Positions 41,374-52,260 are shown, counted from the first letter of the stretch. The stretch is 64,000 nt of DNA from Trinickia mobilis (GCF_017315705.1 NZ_JAFLRF010000009.1:186001-250000); one strand, 5' to 3'. Notes: generated from the sequence alone by a model not told the origin. Translations and numbers: made by a program.

Positions 41374-41925
41374 TTGAAAGCGATTGCTCTCGCCGCGGCC
41401 TGCGCTGCCGCCGGCGCCCTACTGGCGGGCTGCTCGAATACGCCCAGCAACAAGGACGACAGCGCCTTCACCTATCTGCTCGACCGCAAGGGGAACTGGG
41501 TCGAAAACAAGGTCGACACCTTGCCGCCGCTGCCGCAAGCGGGCGACCTGCTGTCGTTCGACGTGTCGCAAAACACGCCGCTGAAATTCTCCATCGATTC
41601 GAAGTCGCTGACGGTGGGTTCGGACGGGGTCGTGCGCTATACGGTCGTGGTGACGAGTCCGGCAGGCGCGCGCAACGTCAACTACGAAGGAATTCGTTGC
41701 GATACGTACGAGTGGCGCCTCTACGCAGGACTGAACGCGGACCACGACGACTGGGACCGCTCAGTGGCGAACTCGTGGCAACGCATCGAGAACGGCAACC
41801 TGAATGCGTACCAGGCGTCGCTCTATCAGGACTACTTCTGCGAGAACAAGTTGCCGACCGGTTCGGCGAAGACGATCGTCAACAACATCCGCATGAGGCG
41901 CATCGCCTCGGACGGCGTCCGCTGA
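41374..41925 (+). CDS. CNP1-like lipoprotein
   Basis: The 183-residue protein has a signal with lipobox LLAGC (Cys20) and is exported and lipidated. The mature part matches CNP1-like proteins (found in Cupriavidus/Neisseria group): LPPLPQAGDLLSFDVSQNT, then RNVNYEGIRCDTYEWRLYA, and a final NNIRMRR region. Function is unknown. Translation starts at TTG 41374, because the only upstream ATG (41366) runs to a stop after three codons. The terminator just before it means its promoter lies in the 13-base gap, or that it depends on read-through from rppH. Confidence 0.85.
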   Translation: MKAIALAAACAAAGALLAGCSNTPSNKDDSAFTYLLDRKGNWVENKVDTLPPLPQAGDLLSFDVSQNTPLKFSIDSKSLTVGSDGVVRYTVVVTSPAGARNVNYEGIRCDTYEWRLYAGLNADHDDWDRSVANSWQRIENGNLNAYQASLYQDYFCENKLPTGSAKTIVNNIRMRRIASDGVR

Positions 41926-41954
41926 CGCGCGAGCGCCCCAGCGCGACCACAAAA

Positions 41955-41982
41955 GAGCCCGCTGTCGATCAGCGGCTTTTTT
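41955..41982. terminator. Bidirectional intrinsic terminator between CNP1-like gene and proB
   Basis: AGAGCCCGCTG and CAGCGGCTTTTTT pair with a single bulged C and a TCGAT loop. An A-run before it lets it serve proB on the minus strand too. Confidence 0.85.
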
Positions 41983-42007
41983 CGCGCGTCCGACTTAGGC
42001 GCTCGAC

Positions 42008-43126
42008 TCAAACGAGCACGAGATTGTCTCGGTGAATCAACTCGGGCTCGAGCATATAGCCGAGGATCGACTCGATCTCGGTGCTCGGCTTGCGAAGGAT
42101 CAGCTTCGCTTCGGCGCTGCTGTAGTTCGTGAGCCCGCGCGCGACTTCGCGGCCTGCGGCGTTCAAGCAGGCGATCACTTCGCCGCGCGCAAACGCGCCC
42201 TGCACGTCGACAACGCCGATCGGCAGCAAGCTCTTGCCGCCCACGGTGAGCTTCTCGACCGCGCCGTCGTCGATCACGACGTGCCCGCGCACTTGCAGAT
42301 GGTCGGCCATCCATTGCTTGCGGGCGGCCATGCGCGCCGTTCGCGCGATCAATTGCGTGCCGATCGCCTCGCCAGCGGCCAGCCGGGCCAGCACCTCGGT
42401 TTCGCGCCCGCTCGCGATCACGGTGTCGGCGCCGCTGTGCGCTGCGCGCTTCGCGGCGAGGATCTTCGTCAGCATCCCGCCCCGGCCGATGCTCGACCCC
42501 GCGCCGCCAGCCATCGCCTCCAGTTCCGGTGAGCCCGCGTCGGCCTGCTCGACCAGCGTTGCGTTCGGGTCCTTGCGCGGATCGGCCGTGTAAAGGCCTC
42601 GCTGATCGGTGAGAATGACCAGTGCGTCGCCTTCGATCAGGTTCGCCACGAGCGCGCCGAGCGTGTCGTTATCGCCGAACTTGATTTCGTCGGTGACGAC
42701 GGTGTCGTTCTCGTTGATGATCGGTACGACGCCGAGGCGCAGCAGCGTCAACAGCGTCGAGCGCGCGTTCAGATAGCGTTCGCGGTCGGCCAGATCCGCG
42801 TGGGTCAGCAGAATTTGCGCCGTGCGGATCGAATGCTCGGCGAAGCGGCTCTCGTACACCTGCGCGAGCCCCATCTGGCCGACAGCGGCGGCGGCCTGCA
42901 ACTCGTCGATTTCACGCGGGCGCTTGGTCCAGCCGAGGCGCTGCATCCCTTCGGCAATCGCGCCCGAACTGACGAGCACCACTTCCTTGCCTTGCGCGCG
43001 CAATTGCGCGATTTGCGCAGCCCAGCGGCCGATGGCCGCGTGATCGAGACCGCGCCCGTCGTTCGTCACGAGACTGGACCCTACTTTCACTACCAAACGT
43101 TTCGAATCGGCGATGACAGAACGCAT
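42008..43126 (-). CDS. proB: Glutamate 5-kinase
   Basis: The enzyme phosphorylates glutamate in the first step of proline synthesis and is feedback-inhibited by proline. The amino-acid-kinase fold appears as [28 protein letters not shown] and [21 protein letters not shown]-terminal PUA domain, from about residue 275, is present. The ATG at 43126 gives 372 residues; an ATG at 43150 is upstream but less well placed. It follows obgE by 80 bases. Confidence 0.97.
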   Translation of the reverse strand: MRSVIADSKRLVVKVGSSLVTNDGRGLDHAAIGRWAAQIAQLRAQGKEVVLVSSGAIAEGMQRLGWTKRPREIDELQAAAAVGQMGLAQVYESRFAEHSIRTAQILLTHADLADRERYLNARSTLLTLLRLGVVPIINENDTVVTDEIKFGDNDTLGALVANLIEGDALVILTDQRGLYTADPRKDPNATLVEQADAGSPELEAMAGGAGSSIGRGGMLTKILAAKRAAHSGADTVIASGRETEVLARLAAGEAIGTQLIARTARMAARKQWMADHLQVRGHVVIDDGAVEKLTVGGKSLLPIGVVDVQGAFARGEVIACLNAAGREVARGLTNYSSAEAKLILRKPSTEIESILGYMLEPELIHRDNLVLV

Positions 43127-43206
43127 CGTGCGCGGTCTCCAGTAATGCATCGATGGCGCGATAGCCCGCCGTTCGACGCGGCATGCGAATGAAGGATGAG
43201 TCGAGC

Positions 43207-44355
<1,149 letters not shown>

Positions 44356-44422
44356 CTATTTTGCCGCGCCCTGCGAGCGTTGACCAATCGGCCGAACCGC
44401 CAATACGCGCAGTTACGCCAAT

Positions 44423-44453
44423 AAAAAAGGCCCCGCAAACATCGCGGGGCCTT
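44423..44453 (-). terminator. Intrinsic terminator after rpmA
   Basis: On the minus strand AAGGCCCCGC and GCGGGGCCTT form a 10-bp stem with the loop GATGTTT, followed by a T-run. It lies 34 bases past the rpmA stop and separates the ribosomal-protein genes from obgE. Confidence 0.92.
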
Positions 44454-44486
44454 TGTTCCGGTCGGTTCCGCCGTGTCTGAGTAAGC

Positions 44487-44750
44487 TCAGACCGCAGCCG
44501 GAATCACGTTGACCAGATGCTTCTTGCCGGCGCCTTTCGTCGTGAACTTGACGTGGCCGTCCGTCAGCGCGAACAAGGTGTGATCCTTGCCGATGCCGAC
44601 GTTATCGCCCGGGTGCATACGCGTACCGCGTTGACGCACGATGATGCCGCCCGCGTTGATCGCTTGGCCGCCATAGACCTTGACGCCGAGGCGCTTCGAC
44701 TCGGAATCGCGGCCGTTGCGGGAAGACCCGCCTGCTTTTTTGTGTGCCAT
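44487..44750 (-). CDS. rpmA: 50S ribosomal protein L27
   Basis: The 87-residue protein begins [22 protein letters not shown], the conserved L27 start, and has [12 protein letters not shown] in the middle. It sits at the tRNA entry side of the peptidyl-transferase centre. It is 24 bases after rplU on the same strand. Confidence 0.99.
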   Translation of the reverse strand: MAHKKAGGSSRNGRDSESKRLGVKVYGGQAINAGGIIVRQRGTRMHPGDNVGIGKDHTLFALTDGHVKFTTKGAGKKHLVNVIPAAV

Positions 44751-44774
44751 CTGATTGCTCCTTGACCGGTGCGC

Positions 44775-45086
44775 TTACGCGTTGATCGCGTCGATGCGCA
44801 GTTCGGTGTAGTTCTGGCGGTGGCCGCCGTGCTTTTGGTAGTGCTTCCGGCGACGCATCTTGAAGATGGTCACTTTGGCATGACGACCGTGGGAGACGAC
44901 GGTAGCCTTGACGGAAGCCCCACTCACCAGCGGCGTACCGAACTTAATCGATTCGCCTTCGCCTACTGCGAGAACCTGGTCGAGCGTGATTTCAGCGTCA
45001 ATGTCTGCCGGTATCTGTTCTACTTTAAGTTTTTCGCCAACGGCAACCTTGTACTGCTTGCCGCCGGTTTTTATGACCGCGTACAT
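44775..45086 (-). CDS. rplU: 50S ribosomal protein L21
   Basis: The ATG at 45086 gives 103 residues beginning [15 protein letters not shown], the L21 family start. The conserved [14 protein letters not shown] is near the C terminus. A good promoter lies 66 bases upstream. Confidence 0.99.
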   Translation of the reverse strand: MYAVIKTGGKQYKVAVGEKLKVEQIPADIDAEITLDQVLAVGEGESIKFGTPLVSGASVKATVVSHGRHAKVTIFKMRRRKHYQKHGGHRQNYTELRIDAINA

Positions 45087-45151
45087 TGAGAACCTCACTC
45101 TGTGTTCATTTTTCCGATTTCCCACGTGCATAGCGCGCGCGGAAACCTGTG

Positions 45152-45180
45152 ATTATACATAGAGTTAGCTTCGCGGTCAA
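45152..45180 (-). promoter_or_regulatory. rplU-rpmA promoter
   Basis: On the minus strand TTGACC (45175-45180) and TATAAT (45152-45157) are 17 bases apart, a near-ideal sigma-70 promoter, 66 bases before the rplU ATG. Confidence 0.88.
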
Positions 45181-45311
45181 AACTCGCCGTTGATCGACGC
45201 TGCGGCGCGGCGCGACGGCGCGACGCAGCGGCAGGCGCGCCAAGCCGGCCGATCGGCCGAGGATGCGCTCTCGCCCCACCGGCCGACTCACGGCGCGCGG
45301 GCGATTCGCCT

Positions 45312-45317
45312 TATAAT
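45312..45317 (+). promoter_or_regulatory. Probable -10 box of ispB
   Basis: TATAAT stands 27 bases before the ispB ATG in the divergent space with rplU. The expected -35 positions are GC-rich and poor. Confidence 0.55.
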
Positions 45318-45343
45318 CCGCGGCACTACCCATATTTTTCATC

Positions 45344-46336
45344 ATGTCGTCGACCGCCACCTCTCCCCCCAGCGCCGCCACCCTGCTTGCTCCGATCGCC
45401 CAGGACATGGAGCAGGTGAACCGGGTGATCCGGCACCGTTTGGCCTCCGAGGTGATGCTGATCAACCAGATCTCGGAATACATCATCGGCGCCGGCGGCA
45501 AGCGGCTGCGCCCTGCGCTGCTACTTTTGGTCGCCCGCGCGCTCGGCGACGCGACCGGCCACCGGCATGAACTCGCTGCCGTCGTCGAATTCATCCACAC
45601 CGCGACGCTTCTGCATGACGATGTCGTCGATGAATCGGACTTGCGGCGCGGCCGCAAGACGGCCAACGCGCTGTTCGGCAACGCAGCAAGCGTGCTGGTC
45701 GGCGATTTCCTGTATTCGCGCTCGTTCCAGATGATGGTGGGCGTCGGCAAGATGCGCGTGATGGAAATCCTCTCGGAAGCGACCAACATCATTTCCGAAG
45801 GCGAAGTGCTGCAGTTGCTCAACATGCACGATGCCGACGTCGACGAATCGCGCTATATGCAGGTCATCCGCTACAAGACCGCCAAGCTCTTCGAGGCCGC
45901 AGCCCAGCTTGGCGCCGTGCTCTCGGGCGCCGACGCCACGATCGAAGCGGCAGCCGCGGAATTCGGCCGCCGGATCGGCACGGCGTTCCAGATCATGGAC
46001 GACTGGCTCGACTACACCGGCACGCCGGAGTCGATGGGCAAGAATGCCGGCGACGATCTGCGCGAAGGCAAGCCCACGCTGCCGCTCATTTACTTGATCG
46101 AACGCGGCACGCCCGAGCAGTCGGCGCTGGCGCGCGAAGCGATCGAGCAAGGCGGCACAGCCCGTTTCGAGACGATTTTTGAAGCGATCACGCGCTCCGG
46201 CGCGCTCGATCACACGCTTCAAAGCGCCCGCCAGGAAGCACAGGCAGCCGCGGCGGCAATTTCGTCGTTTCCGGATTCCATATACAAAGAAAGCCTGCTA
46301 GAATTATGCTCTTACTCGACGACGAGGCAGTCTTAA
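45344..46336 (+). CDS. ispB: Long-chain polyprenyl diphosphate synthase, probably octaprenyl
   Basis: The enzyme makes the isoprenoid side chain of ubiquinone and menaquinone. It has the two aspartate-rich motifs, LLHDDVVDESDLRRG at 89-103 and QIMDDWLDY, that bind Mg2+ and the allylic diphosphate. Its 330 residues match IspB. Octaprenyl length is assumed from the Burkholderia Q-8 quinone; the sequence alone does not fix it. Confidence 0.94.
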   Translation: MSSTATSPPSAATLLAPIAQDMEQVNRVIRHRLASEVMLINQISEYIIGAGGKRLRPALLLLVARALGDATGHRHELAAVVEFIHTATLLHDDVVDESDLRRGRKTANALFGNAASVLVGDFLYSRSFQMMVGVGKMRVMEILSEATNIISEGEVLQLLNMHDADVDESRYMQVIRYKTAKLFEAAAQLGAVLSGADATIEAAAAEFGRRIGTAFQIMDDWLDYTGTPESMGKNAGDDLREGKPTLPLIYLIERGTPEQSALAREAIEQGGTARFETIFEAITRSGALDHTLQSARQEAQAAAAAISSFPDSIYKESLLELCSYSTTRQS

Positions 46337-46366
46337 ATGAGACTGAATGGTCGCCGGAGTCCAAAT

Positions 46367-46443
46367 CGGGGTGTAGCTTAGCCTGGTAGAGCGCTACGTT
46401 CGGGACGTAGAGGCCGGAGGTTCGAATCCTCTCACCCCGACCA
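46367..46443 (+). tRNA. tRNA-Pro, anticodon CGG
   Basis: The 77-base gene has a 7-bp acceptor stem (CGGGGTG / CACCCCG), discriminator A and encoded CCA. The anticodon loop TTCGGGA gives anticodon CGG, reading CCG codons. The T-loop is GGTTCGAATCC. It lies 30 bases after ispB and is followed by a terminator. Confidence 0.98.
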
Positions 46444-46450
46444 GATTTTG

Positions 46451-46482
46451 AAAAACCGCGCACGCGTTGCGCGGTTTTTTTT
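46451..46482 (+). terminator. Intrinsic terminator after tRNA-Pro
   Basis: A perfect 12-bp stem (AAAAACCGCGCA / TGCGCGGTTTTT) with the loop CGCGT is followed by eight T. Confidence 0.95.
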
Positions 46483-46612
46483 CGCCCAGCGGGCTCGCGC
46501 TCCCTTAGCCGCAACGGCGTCGCAGCGCATCGCCCGCGCTGGCCGTTCGGCCGATTTGGCTCGCCACCCTGCTCTGCTATATTCTCGCCATCCCCTCTTT
46601 CCTCGACACCGC

Positions 46613-47917
46613 GTGGAACAATTCCCGATATGGGCGCAGGTTTGCGCCGTCTTCCTGCTGCTTTTCTGCTCAAGTTTCTTTTCGATCTCCGAGACGGCGA
46701 TGATGGCGCTCAACCGCCACCGCCTGAAGTACCTGACGACCAAAGGTGCGCTTGGTGCGAAAACCACGCAAAACCTGCTGTCGCGCACCGACCAGTTGCT
46801 CGGCGTGATCCTGATCGGCAACAACCTGTTCAATACGATCATCCCGGTCCTGACGACGTCGATCGCGTTGCACACGTTCGGCCATGACAACCTCGTGCTG
46901 TCGATCGCGACCGGCATCGTCGCGTTCCTGATCATCGTGTTTGCGGAAATTACGCCGAAGATCGTCGGCGCAACCTACCCGGAAAAGATCGCGCTGCCGG
47001 CAAGCCTGATCATCGCGCCGTTGATGCGCCTCCTGCGGCCGTTCGTGTGGTTCGTCAACCTGTTCGCGAACGCGATTTTGCGCGTGCTGCACATCAATAC
47101 GAAGGGCGGACGCGACCAGCGCCTATCGACCGAGGAGTTGCGCACGATCGTCCTCGAGTCCGGCAGCTTCATGCCGACCAAGCACCGCAGCATCCTCTTG
47201 AACCTGTTCGACCTCGAGAACATTTCCGTCGACGACGTGATGATTCCGCGCCGCCGGATCGAAGCAATCGATTTCGACGCGCCGTTCGACGACATCCTCC
47301 ATCAGCTCGAAACTTGCTATCACAACACGCTGATCGTCTATCAGGGCGACATCGACCGGGTGCTCGGCGTGTTGCACGTGCGCAAGACGCTGGCCTCGCT
47401 GCACAACCAGGAACTCGAACGGGAAACGCTGCGCGAGCTGCTTGCCGAGCCATATTTCGTGCCGTCGGGCACGCCCGTGTTCCAGCAGCTTCAGTACTTT
47501 CAGGAAAGCCGGCACCGCACGGCGCTCGTCGTCAACGAATATGGCGAACTGCAAGGGCTGGTCACGCCCGAGGACATCATCGAGGAGCTGATCGGCGAGT
47601 TCACGACGTCGATTCCGCGCAGCGCCAGTTCGAGAAGCGGCTGGAACGAGGACGGCGAATGCATCGTCGCGGGCAGCATGCCGTTGCGCGAACTGAACCG
47701 CTGGCTGCATCTGAGCCTGCCGACCGACGGACCGAAAACGCTGAATGGCTTGATTCTCGAAGCGCTCGAGGAGATTCCGGAGGGCGACGTCTGCTTGCAG
47801 GTCAGCGGCGTGCGGCTGGAAGTGCTGCGCAGCGACGATCAAGCAGTTCGTACCGTCAAAATCTTCAAGCCGACCGCGCCCAATTCCGCGAAGCCCGCCA
47901 AATCGACGCTCCATTAG
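46613..47917 (+). CDS. HlyC/CorC-family protein with CNNM and CBS domains
   Basis: This membrane protein has an N-terminal CNNM/DUF21 domain of about four hydrophobic segments (FSISETAMMALNRHRLKYL, LIGNNLFNT, IIVFAEITPKIVGATYPEK), a pair of CBS domains and a C-terminal CorC_HlyC domain. Family members are linked to Mg2+/Co2+ transport or efflux, but the role is not settled. I place the start at GTG 46613 (EQFPIWAQV), since earlier in-frame starts lie in the tRNA terminator. This gives 434 residues. No clear ribosome-binding site precedes it. Confidence 0.9.
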   Translation: MEQFPIWAQVCAVFLLLFCSSFFSISETAMMALNRHRLKYLTTKGALGAKTTQNLLSRTDQLLGVILIGNNLFNTIIPVLTTSIALHTFGHDNLVLSIATGIVAFLIIVFAEITPKIVGATYPEKIALPASLIIAPLMRLLRPFVWFVNLFANAILRVLHINTKGGRDQRLSTEELRTIVLESGSFMPTKHRSILLNLFDLENISVDDVMIPRRRIEAIDFDAPFDDILHQLETCYHNTLIVYQGDIDRVLGVLHVRKTLASLHNQELERETLRELLAEPYFVPSGTPVFQQLQYFQESRHRTALVVNEYGELQGLVTPEDIIEELIGEFTTSIPRSASSRSGWNEDGECIVAGSMPLRELNRWLHLSLPTDGPKTLNGLILEALEEIPEGDVCLQVSGVRLEVLRSDDQAVRTVKIFKPTAPNSAKPAKSTLH

Positions 47918-48000
47918 CCGTTCGGCCGACTGCCGGGCCCAAACCGCTCGCGCGATGATGGATTCATCGTGTTCTACAGGCGGCGCATTGCCGGCTTCTC

Positions 48001-49368
48001 ATGTCATCCAGCCTCGGTGCTGCGCGCTCTCGTGCGGCAGAATTCAGCGCCGTCAGCGAATCGGCGTCGCAAACGTCCAGCGCAGCTGCCGCTCCTGCGA
48101 CGGAGAGACCTTCTGATTTCGTCTCTGCCCTGAGGGCCCCGCCGGTCGCATCCGCGTCTGCAGAGTCGGGAGAGTCGTCGTCTCGACTGAGCGACGCCGA
48201 CAGCGCACCCGCCGTTCGGCTCCTGGCAGACATCCTGCAGGACGCGTCGCGGCGCAACGCTTCGGACCTCCACATCGAGTCCGCCGAAAGCGGCTGGCGC
48301 ATCCGCTTGCGAATCGACGGCGTGCTGCATGAAATCGCGCGGCCGCCGCCCCATTTGCGCGACGCGTTTGTCACGCGCATCAAAGTGCTCGCCAGGCTCG
48401 ACATCGCCGAGCGTAGAGTGCCGCAGGACGGACGCTTGCGGCTCGCGGTCACGCCCGGCAAGGTCGAGGACTATCGCGTCAACTCGCTGCCGACGCTGTT
48501 TGGCGAAAAGCTCGTGCTGCGCCGTCTCGATGGACTCCCTCCAGACCTCTCGCTCGAATCGCTGGGCCTCAATGCGCGACAAGCTGCACTCGTCGACGCC
48601 GCAATCCGCGCGCCGCACGGCCTCATGCTCGTAACCGGGCCGACCGGCAGCGGCAAAACCTTGTCGCTGTACTGCTTCCTGCAAATGCTCAACGCCGAAT
48701 CGCGCAACATATGCTCGGTCGAGGATCCCGCCGAAATCCAGCTCGCCGGCATCAACCAGGTCAGCGTGCGCGAAAAGGCCGGGCTCACGTTTGCCGTCGC
48801 ACTGCGGGCGTTCTTGCGGCAGGATCCGGACGTCATCATGGTCGGGGAGATCCGCGACGAGGAAACCGCCGACGTCGCACTAAAGGCCGCGCAGACGGGC
48901 CACCTCGTGCTCTCGACGCTCCACACGAACGACGCGCCGGCCGCGATCACGCGGCTGATCGATATCGGCATCGCGCCTTACAACCTAGCGGCGGCATTGC
49001 GGATCGTGACCGCGCAGCGGCTTGTGCGGCGCTTGTGCGCGCGCTGCCGGATACCGGCGCCGGAGTCGCCGGCAGCGCTGCGTGCAGCGGGCTTCGCCGG
49101 CGACGATCTGAGCGGCTGGACGCCGTTCGCCGCGAAAAGCTGCGTTGCGTGTCACGGCATCGGGTATCGCGGCCGAATCGGTGTGCATCAGGTGATGCCA
49201 GTAACCGATGCAATGCGCGATTTGATCGTCGCTCGGGCGAGCGCGCACGAGATTGCACGGCAGGCGCGGCAGGATGGTGTTCTGACGCTGCGCGAGGCGG
49301 CGCTCGCACGTGTCCGCGACGGCACGACGAGCCTCGCCGAAGCGTTTAGCGCGACGGAGGCGTCATGA
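48001..49368 (+). CDS. pilB: Type IV pilus assembly ATPase, PilB/GspE type
   Basis: This is the cytoplasmic motor that extends the pilus. The ATPase core has Asp box HIESAE region, Walker A GPTGSGKT at 213-220, VEDPAEIQLAGINQV and Walker B DPDVIMVGEIRDEET. A tetracysteine zinc site (CARC and CVACHGIGYRGR) follows. At 455 residues it is shorter than typical PilB because the N-terminal MshEN-like domain is missing; the first 65 residues are Ser/Ala-rich. pilC and pilD follow, so it belongs to the PilBCD set; a type II secretion ATPase is less likely. Confidence 0.9.
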   Translation: MSSSLGAARSRAAEFSAVSESASQTSSAAAAPATERPSDFVSALRAPPVASASAESGESSSRLSDADSAPAVRLLADILQDASRRNASDLHIESAESGWRIRLRIDGVLHEIARPPPHLRDAFVTRIKVLARLDIAERRVPQDGRLRLAVTPGKVEDYRVNSLPTLFGEKLVLRRLDGLPPDLSLESLGLNARQAALVDAAIRAPHGLMLVTGPTGSGKTLSLYCFLQMLNAESRNICSVEDPAEIQLAGINQVSVREKAGLTFAVALRAFLRQDPDVIMVGEIRDEETADVALKAAQTGHLVLSTLHTNDAPAAITRLIDIGIAPYNLAAALRIVTAQRLVRRLCARCRIPAPESPAALRAAGFAGDDLSGWTPFAAKSCVACHGIGYRGRIGVHQVMPVTDAMRDLIVARASAHEIARQARQDGVLTLREAALARVRDGTTSLAEAFSATEAS

Positions 49369-49399
49369 ACCGCCCCCACGCTCACATTCGTTCGCAAAT

Positions 49400-49461
49400 C
49401 CCCAAGGGGGCGGACGCCTCCCTTGGGGCGGCCCGGCGCCCCGAAGGAAGTCCCCTTGGGG
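49400..49461. repeat. CCCCAAGGGG-type repeats between pilB and pilC
   Basis: CCCCAAGGG at 49400-49408 and CCCTTGGGG at 49420-49428 form an inverted repeat around an 11-base loop, and CCCCTTGGGG recurs at 49452-49461. They fill the 106-base gap between pilB and pilC and could form a mRNA hairpin just before the pilC ribosome-binding site (GGGAGG). Confidence 0.65.
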
Positions 49462-49474
49462 GACGGGAGGCACC

Positions 49475-50692
49475 ATGACCGCACCCGCTCCGAACGCAGC
49501 ATCCGAACTGCGCTTTTCCTGGCGCGGCGTCCAAGCCGACGGTATCCGCAAACGCGGCACGATCGTCGCGCCCGATGCCGCGGGCGCTCGCGCGACGCTC
49601 AAGCGCGACCACATCGTAGTGCTCGAAATCGAAGCACGCGGCCAGGCCGCCCCGCCGAAAGCAAAAGCCAGCGAAGTCACGTCGTTCACCCGGCAACTGG
49701 CGAGCCTGCTTCGGGCGGGTCTGCCCCTCGCCCCCGCGCTCGACTTGATCGCACAGACACCCAGCCGCAGCGGCATGCCACGCATCGTCGGCGGCCTCGT
49801 CCGGCAAATCGTCTCCGGCTCGAGCTTTTCCGTGGCGCTCGCCCACTACGCCAAGCAGTTCGACGCGCTGTACTGCCAGCTCGTCGCGGTGGGCGAAACC
49901 TCGGGCGCGCTCGCGCCGGTGCTCGCACGCATCGCTGACGACCGCGAGCGCGCCGCCGTCCAGCGCGCGAAAGTGCGCGCCGCGCTGACCTATCCAGTCG
50001 CCGTGCTGCTGCTCGCCTTCGCCATCACCGCCGCGCTCCTGGTCTGGGTCGTGCCGACGTTCAAGCAGATCTTCGACGGCTTCGGCGCCCAGTTACCCGC
50101 GCCGACGCAACTGGTGCTAGCGCTCTCCGATGCAGCGGCACAGTGGTTCGGGCCGGTGCTCGCCGTCGTCGCTGCGATCGCATTCGCGGTCGCCAACGGT
50201 CTGCGTCGTTCAGCATCCGGCCGCGCCGCCTTCGATCGCATGACGCTTCGGCTCCCGATTGTCGGTCCGTTACTCGCCACGTTGGCTGCCGCCCGCTGGA
50301 GCCGGGCGCTCGGCACGCTGCTCGCAGCCGGCACACCGCTTGCCGATGCATTCGATTCGCTCACGCACGCCACCGGCAATACGGTATTCGACCTGGCAAC
50401 CGTCGATATCGCAGCGCGGCTGCGCCGCGGCGAGCGGCTCGCGGCGGCCATGCGCGCGTCGCACTGCTTTCCGCTCCAGGTCGTGCAGCCAATCGCCGTC
50501 GCGGAGGAATCAGGGGCGCTCGACGCGATGCTCCTCGACGTCGCCACGCTCGCCGATCGTCAGGTAGACGAAAAAATCGGGTTGCTGGCAAGCCTTTGCG
50601 AACCGCTGATCGTCATCGTGCTCGGCGCGCTGGTCGGGGGGCTGGTGGTCGCGCTCTACCTCCCCATCATCCAACTCGGCAACGTGGTGTAG
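49475..50692 (+). CDS. pilC: Type IV pilus inner-membrane platform protein
   Basis: The GspF/PilC family protein has two repeated T2SSF domains (SEVTSFTRQLASLLRAGLPL and RWSRALGTLLAAGTPLADAF) and three membrane segments. It forms the platform that couples the PilB ATPase to the pilin filament. The ATG at 49475 has GGGAGG 4 bases upstream. The length, 405 residues, is standard. It is 44 bases from pilD. Confidence 0.96.
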   Translation: MTAPAPNAASELRFSWRGVQADGIRKRGTIVAPDAAGARATLKRDHIVVLEIEARGQAAPPKAKASEVTSFTRQLASLLRAGLPLAPALDLIAQTPSRSGMPRIVGGLVRQIVSGSSFSVALAHYAKQFDALYCQLVAVGETSGALAPVLARIADDRERAAVQRAKVRAALTYPVAVLLLAFAITAALLVWVVPTFKQIFDGFGAQLPAPTQLVLALSDAAAQWFGPVLAVVAAIAFAVANGLRRSASGRAAFDRMTLRLPIVGPLLATLAAARWSRALGTLLAAGTPLADAFDSLTHATGNTVFDLATVDIAARLRRGERLAAAMRASHCFPLQVVQPIAVAEESGALDAMLLDVATLADRQVDEKIGLLASLCEPLIVIVLGALVGGLVVALYLPIIQLGNVV

Positions 50693-50736
50693 CATCCAGC
50701 CCAACCCAATCGTAAGTTTCGACCGGTATCCAGCCT

Positions 50737-51645
50737 GTGTACGATCTCTCCCTCAGCGATCCGCTCGCCCGCCATGTGGACGGCTTGAGCGCCGCCTTCG
50801 GCGCATTGCCGGCTGGCGTGCAATTCGCCTTCGCCATCGCCCTCGGCCTCGTGATCGGCAGCTTTCTGAACGTCGTCGCGCACCGTCTGCCGATCATGCT
50901 CGAACGCGCGTGGCGCGCAGAAGTCAGCGACACGACAGGCGTCCCGTGCGCCGATGACGGCCTGCCCGCCCGCTACAACCTGTGCGTGCCGCGCAGTGCA
51001 TGCCCGCATTGCGGCCACGTGTTGCGTGCGTGGGAAAACATCCCCGTCGTCAGCTATCTGCTGCTGCGCGGGCGCTGCTCGCACTGCAAGACTTCGGTCA
51101 GCATCCGGTATCCGCTGATCGAACTCGCGAGCGCGGCGTTCGCGGCGCTCGCGTTGTGGTCGTTTGGACCGTCGTTCGCGGCGCTCGCCGCGTTCGGCCT
51201 CTGCGCCACACTGCTCGCGATGAGCGCCATCGACATCGACACGCGCCTGCTGCCCGATTCGCTGACGCTGCCGCTCTTGTGGGCCGGACTCATCGTGAAC
51301 TTCGCCGATACCTTTGCGAGCCTGCGAACCGCAGTCATCGGCGCAATCGCGGGCTACCTCTTTCTGTGGTGCGTCTATTGGCTGTTCAAACTCGTGCGCG
51401 GCGTCGAGGGCATGGGTTACGGCGACTTCAAGCTGCTGGCGGCGATCGGCGCCTGGCTGGGCTGGGCTGCGCTGCCGCAAGTCGTATTGATCGCAGCGGT
51501 GACAGGCGCCGTCGTCGGGATCGCGGCGACCTTGAGCGGCCGCATGCGCTTCGAGGAGCCGCTGCCGTTCGGTCCGTTCCTTGCTGCCGGCGGCGCCGCG
51601 ACGCTCTTTCTCGGCACCCCGCTCTATCACGCGTTTGGAGGCTGA
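50737..51645 (+). CDS. pilD: Type IV prepilin peptidase/N-methyltransferase
   Basis: This polytopic enzyme cleaves and methylates prepilins. It has the zinc-binding Cys pairs CPHC and CSHC in the N-terminal cytoplasmic loop, and catalytic Asp residues in MSAIDIDTRLLPD and GMGYGDFKLL. Translation is predicted at GTG 50737. Its 302 residues are typical. coaE begins 3 bases after the stop, so the genes are one transcript. Confidence 0.96.
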   Translation: MYDLSLSDPLARHVDGLSAAFGALPAGVQFAFAIALGLVIGSFLNVVAHRLPIMLERAWRAEVSDTTGVPCADDGLPARYNLCVPRSACPHCGHVLRAWENIPVVSYLLLRGRCSHCKTSVSIRYPLIELASAAFAALALWSFGPSFAALAAFGLCATLLAMSAIDIDTRLLPDSLTLPLLWAGLIVNFADTFASLRTAVIGAIAGYLFLWCVYWLFKLVRGVEGMGYGDFKLLAAIGAWLGWAALPQVVLIAAVTGAVVGIAATLSGRMRFEEPLPFGPFLAAGGAATLFLGTPLYHAFGG

Positions 51646-51648
51646 ACC

Positions 51649-52260
51649 ATGTTTGCTGTGGGGCTGACCGGCGGCATCGGCAGCGGCAAGACGACGGTCG
51701 CCGACCTGTTCGCGGCGCGCGGCGTACCGATCGTCGACACCGATTTCATCGCGCATCGCATCACCGGGCCGAACGGCGCCGCGATGCCGCCGATTGCAAA
51801 GGAATTCGGCGCTGAGTTCGTCACGGCCGACGGCGCCCTCGACCGCGCCAAAATGCGCGCACTGGTATTCAGCGACGACACCGCGAAAGCGCGGCTCGAA
51901 GCGATCACCCATCCGTTGATTCGCGCCGAAACCGAACGCGAGCGCAACGCGGCAAAGGGCCCGTATCTCATCGTCGTCGTGCCGCTGCTCGTCGAATCGG
52001 GCACGTGGAAGTCGCGGGTCGACCGCGTGCTGACTGTCGACTGCAGCGTCGATACGCAAATCGAGCGCGTGATGCGCCGCAATGCATTCCCCCGCGAACA
52101 GGTGCTCGCAATCATCGACAAGCAAGCCACGCGAGACGCGCGCCTCGCCGCAGCCGACGACCTGATAGTCAACGAATGCGCCGCGCTCGACGAACTCGCG
52201 GCGCAAGTCGAACGCTTGCATCGCCGATATCTCGCGCTTGCGGGCACGCCCTCTGCCTAG
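51649..52260 (+). CDS. coaE: Dephospho-CoA kinase
   Basis: The enzyme performs the last step of CoA synthesis. The P-loop [12 protein letters not shown] begins the protein, followed by [10 protein letters not shown]. Its 203 residues are typical. The position right after pilD is conserved in proteobacteria. Confidence 0.97.
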   Translation: MFAVGLTGGIGSGKTTVADLFAARGVPIVDTDFIAHRITGPNGAAMPPIAKEFGAEFVTADGALDRAKMRALVFSDDTAKARLEAITHPLIRAETERERNAAKGPYLIVVVPLLVESGTWKSRVDRVLTVDCSVDTQIERVMRRNAFPREQVLAIIDKQATRDARLAAADDLIVNECAALDELAAQVERLHRRYLALAGTPSA

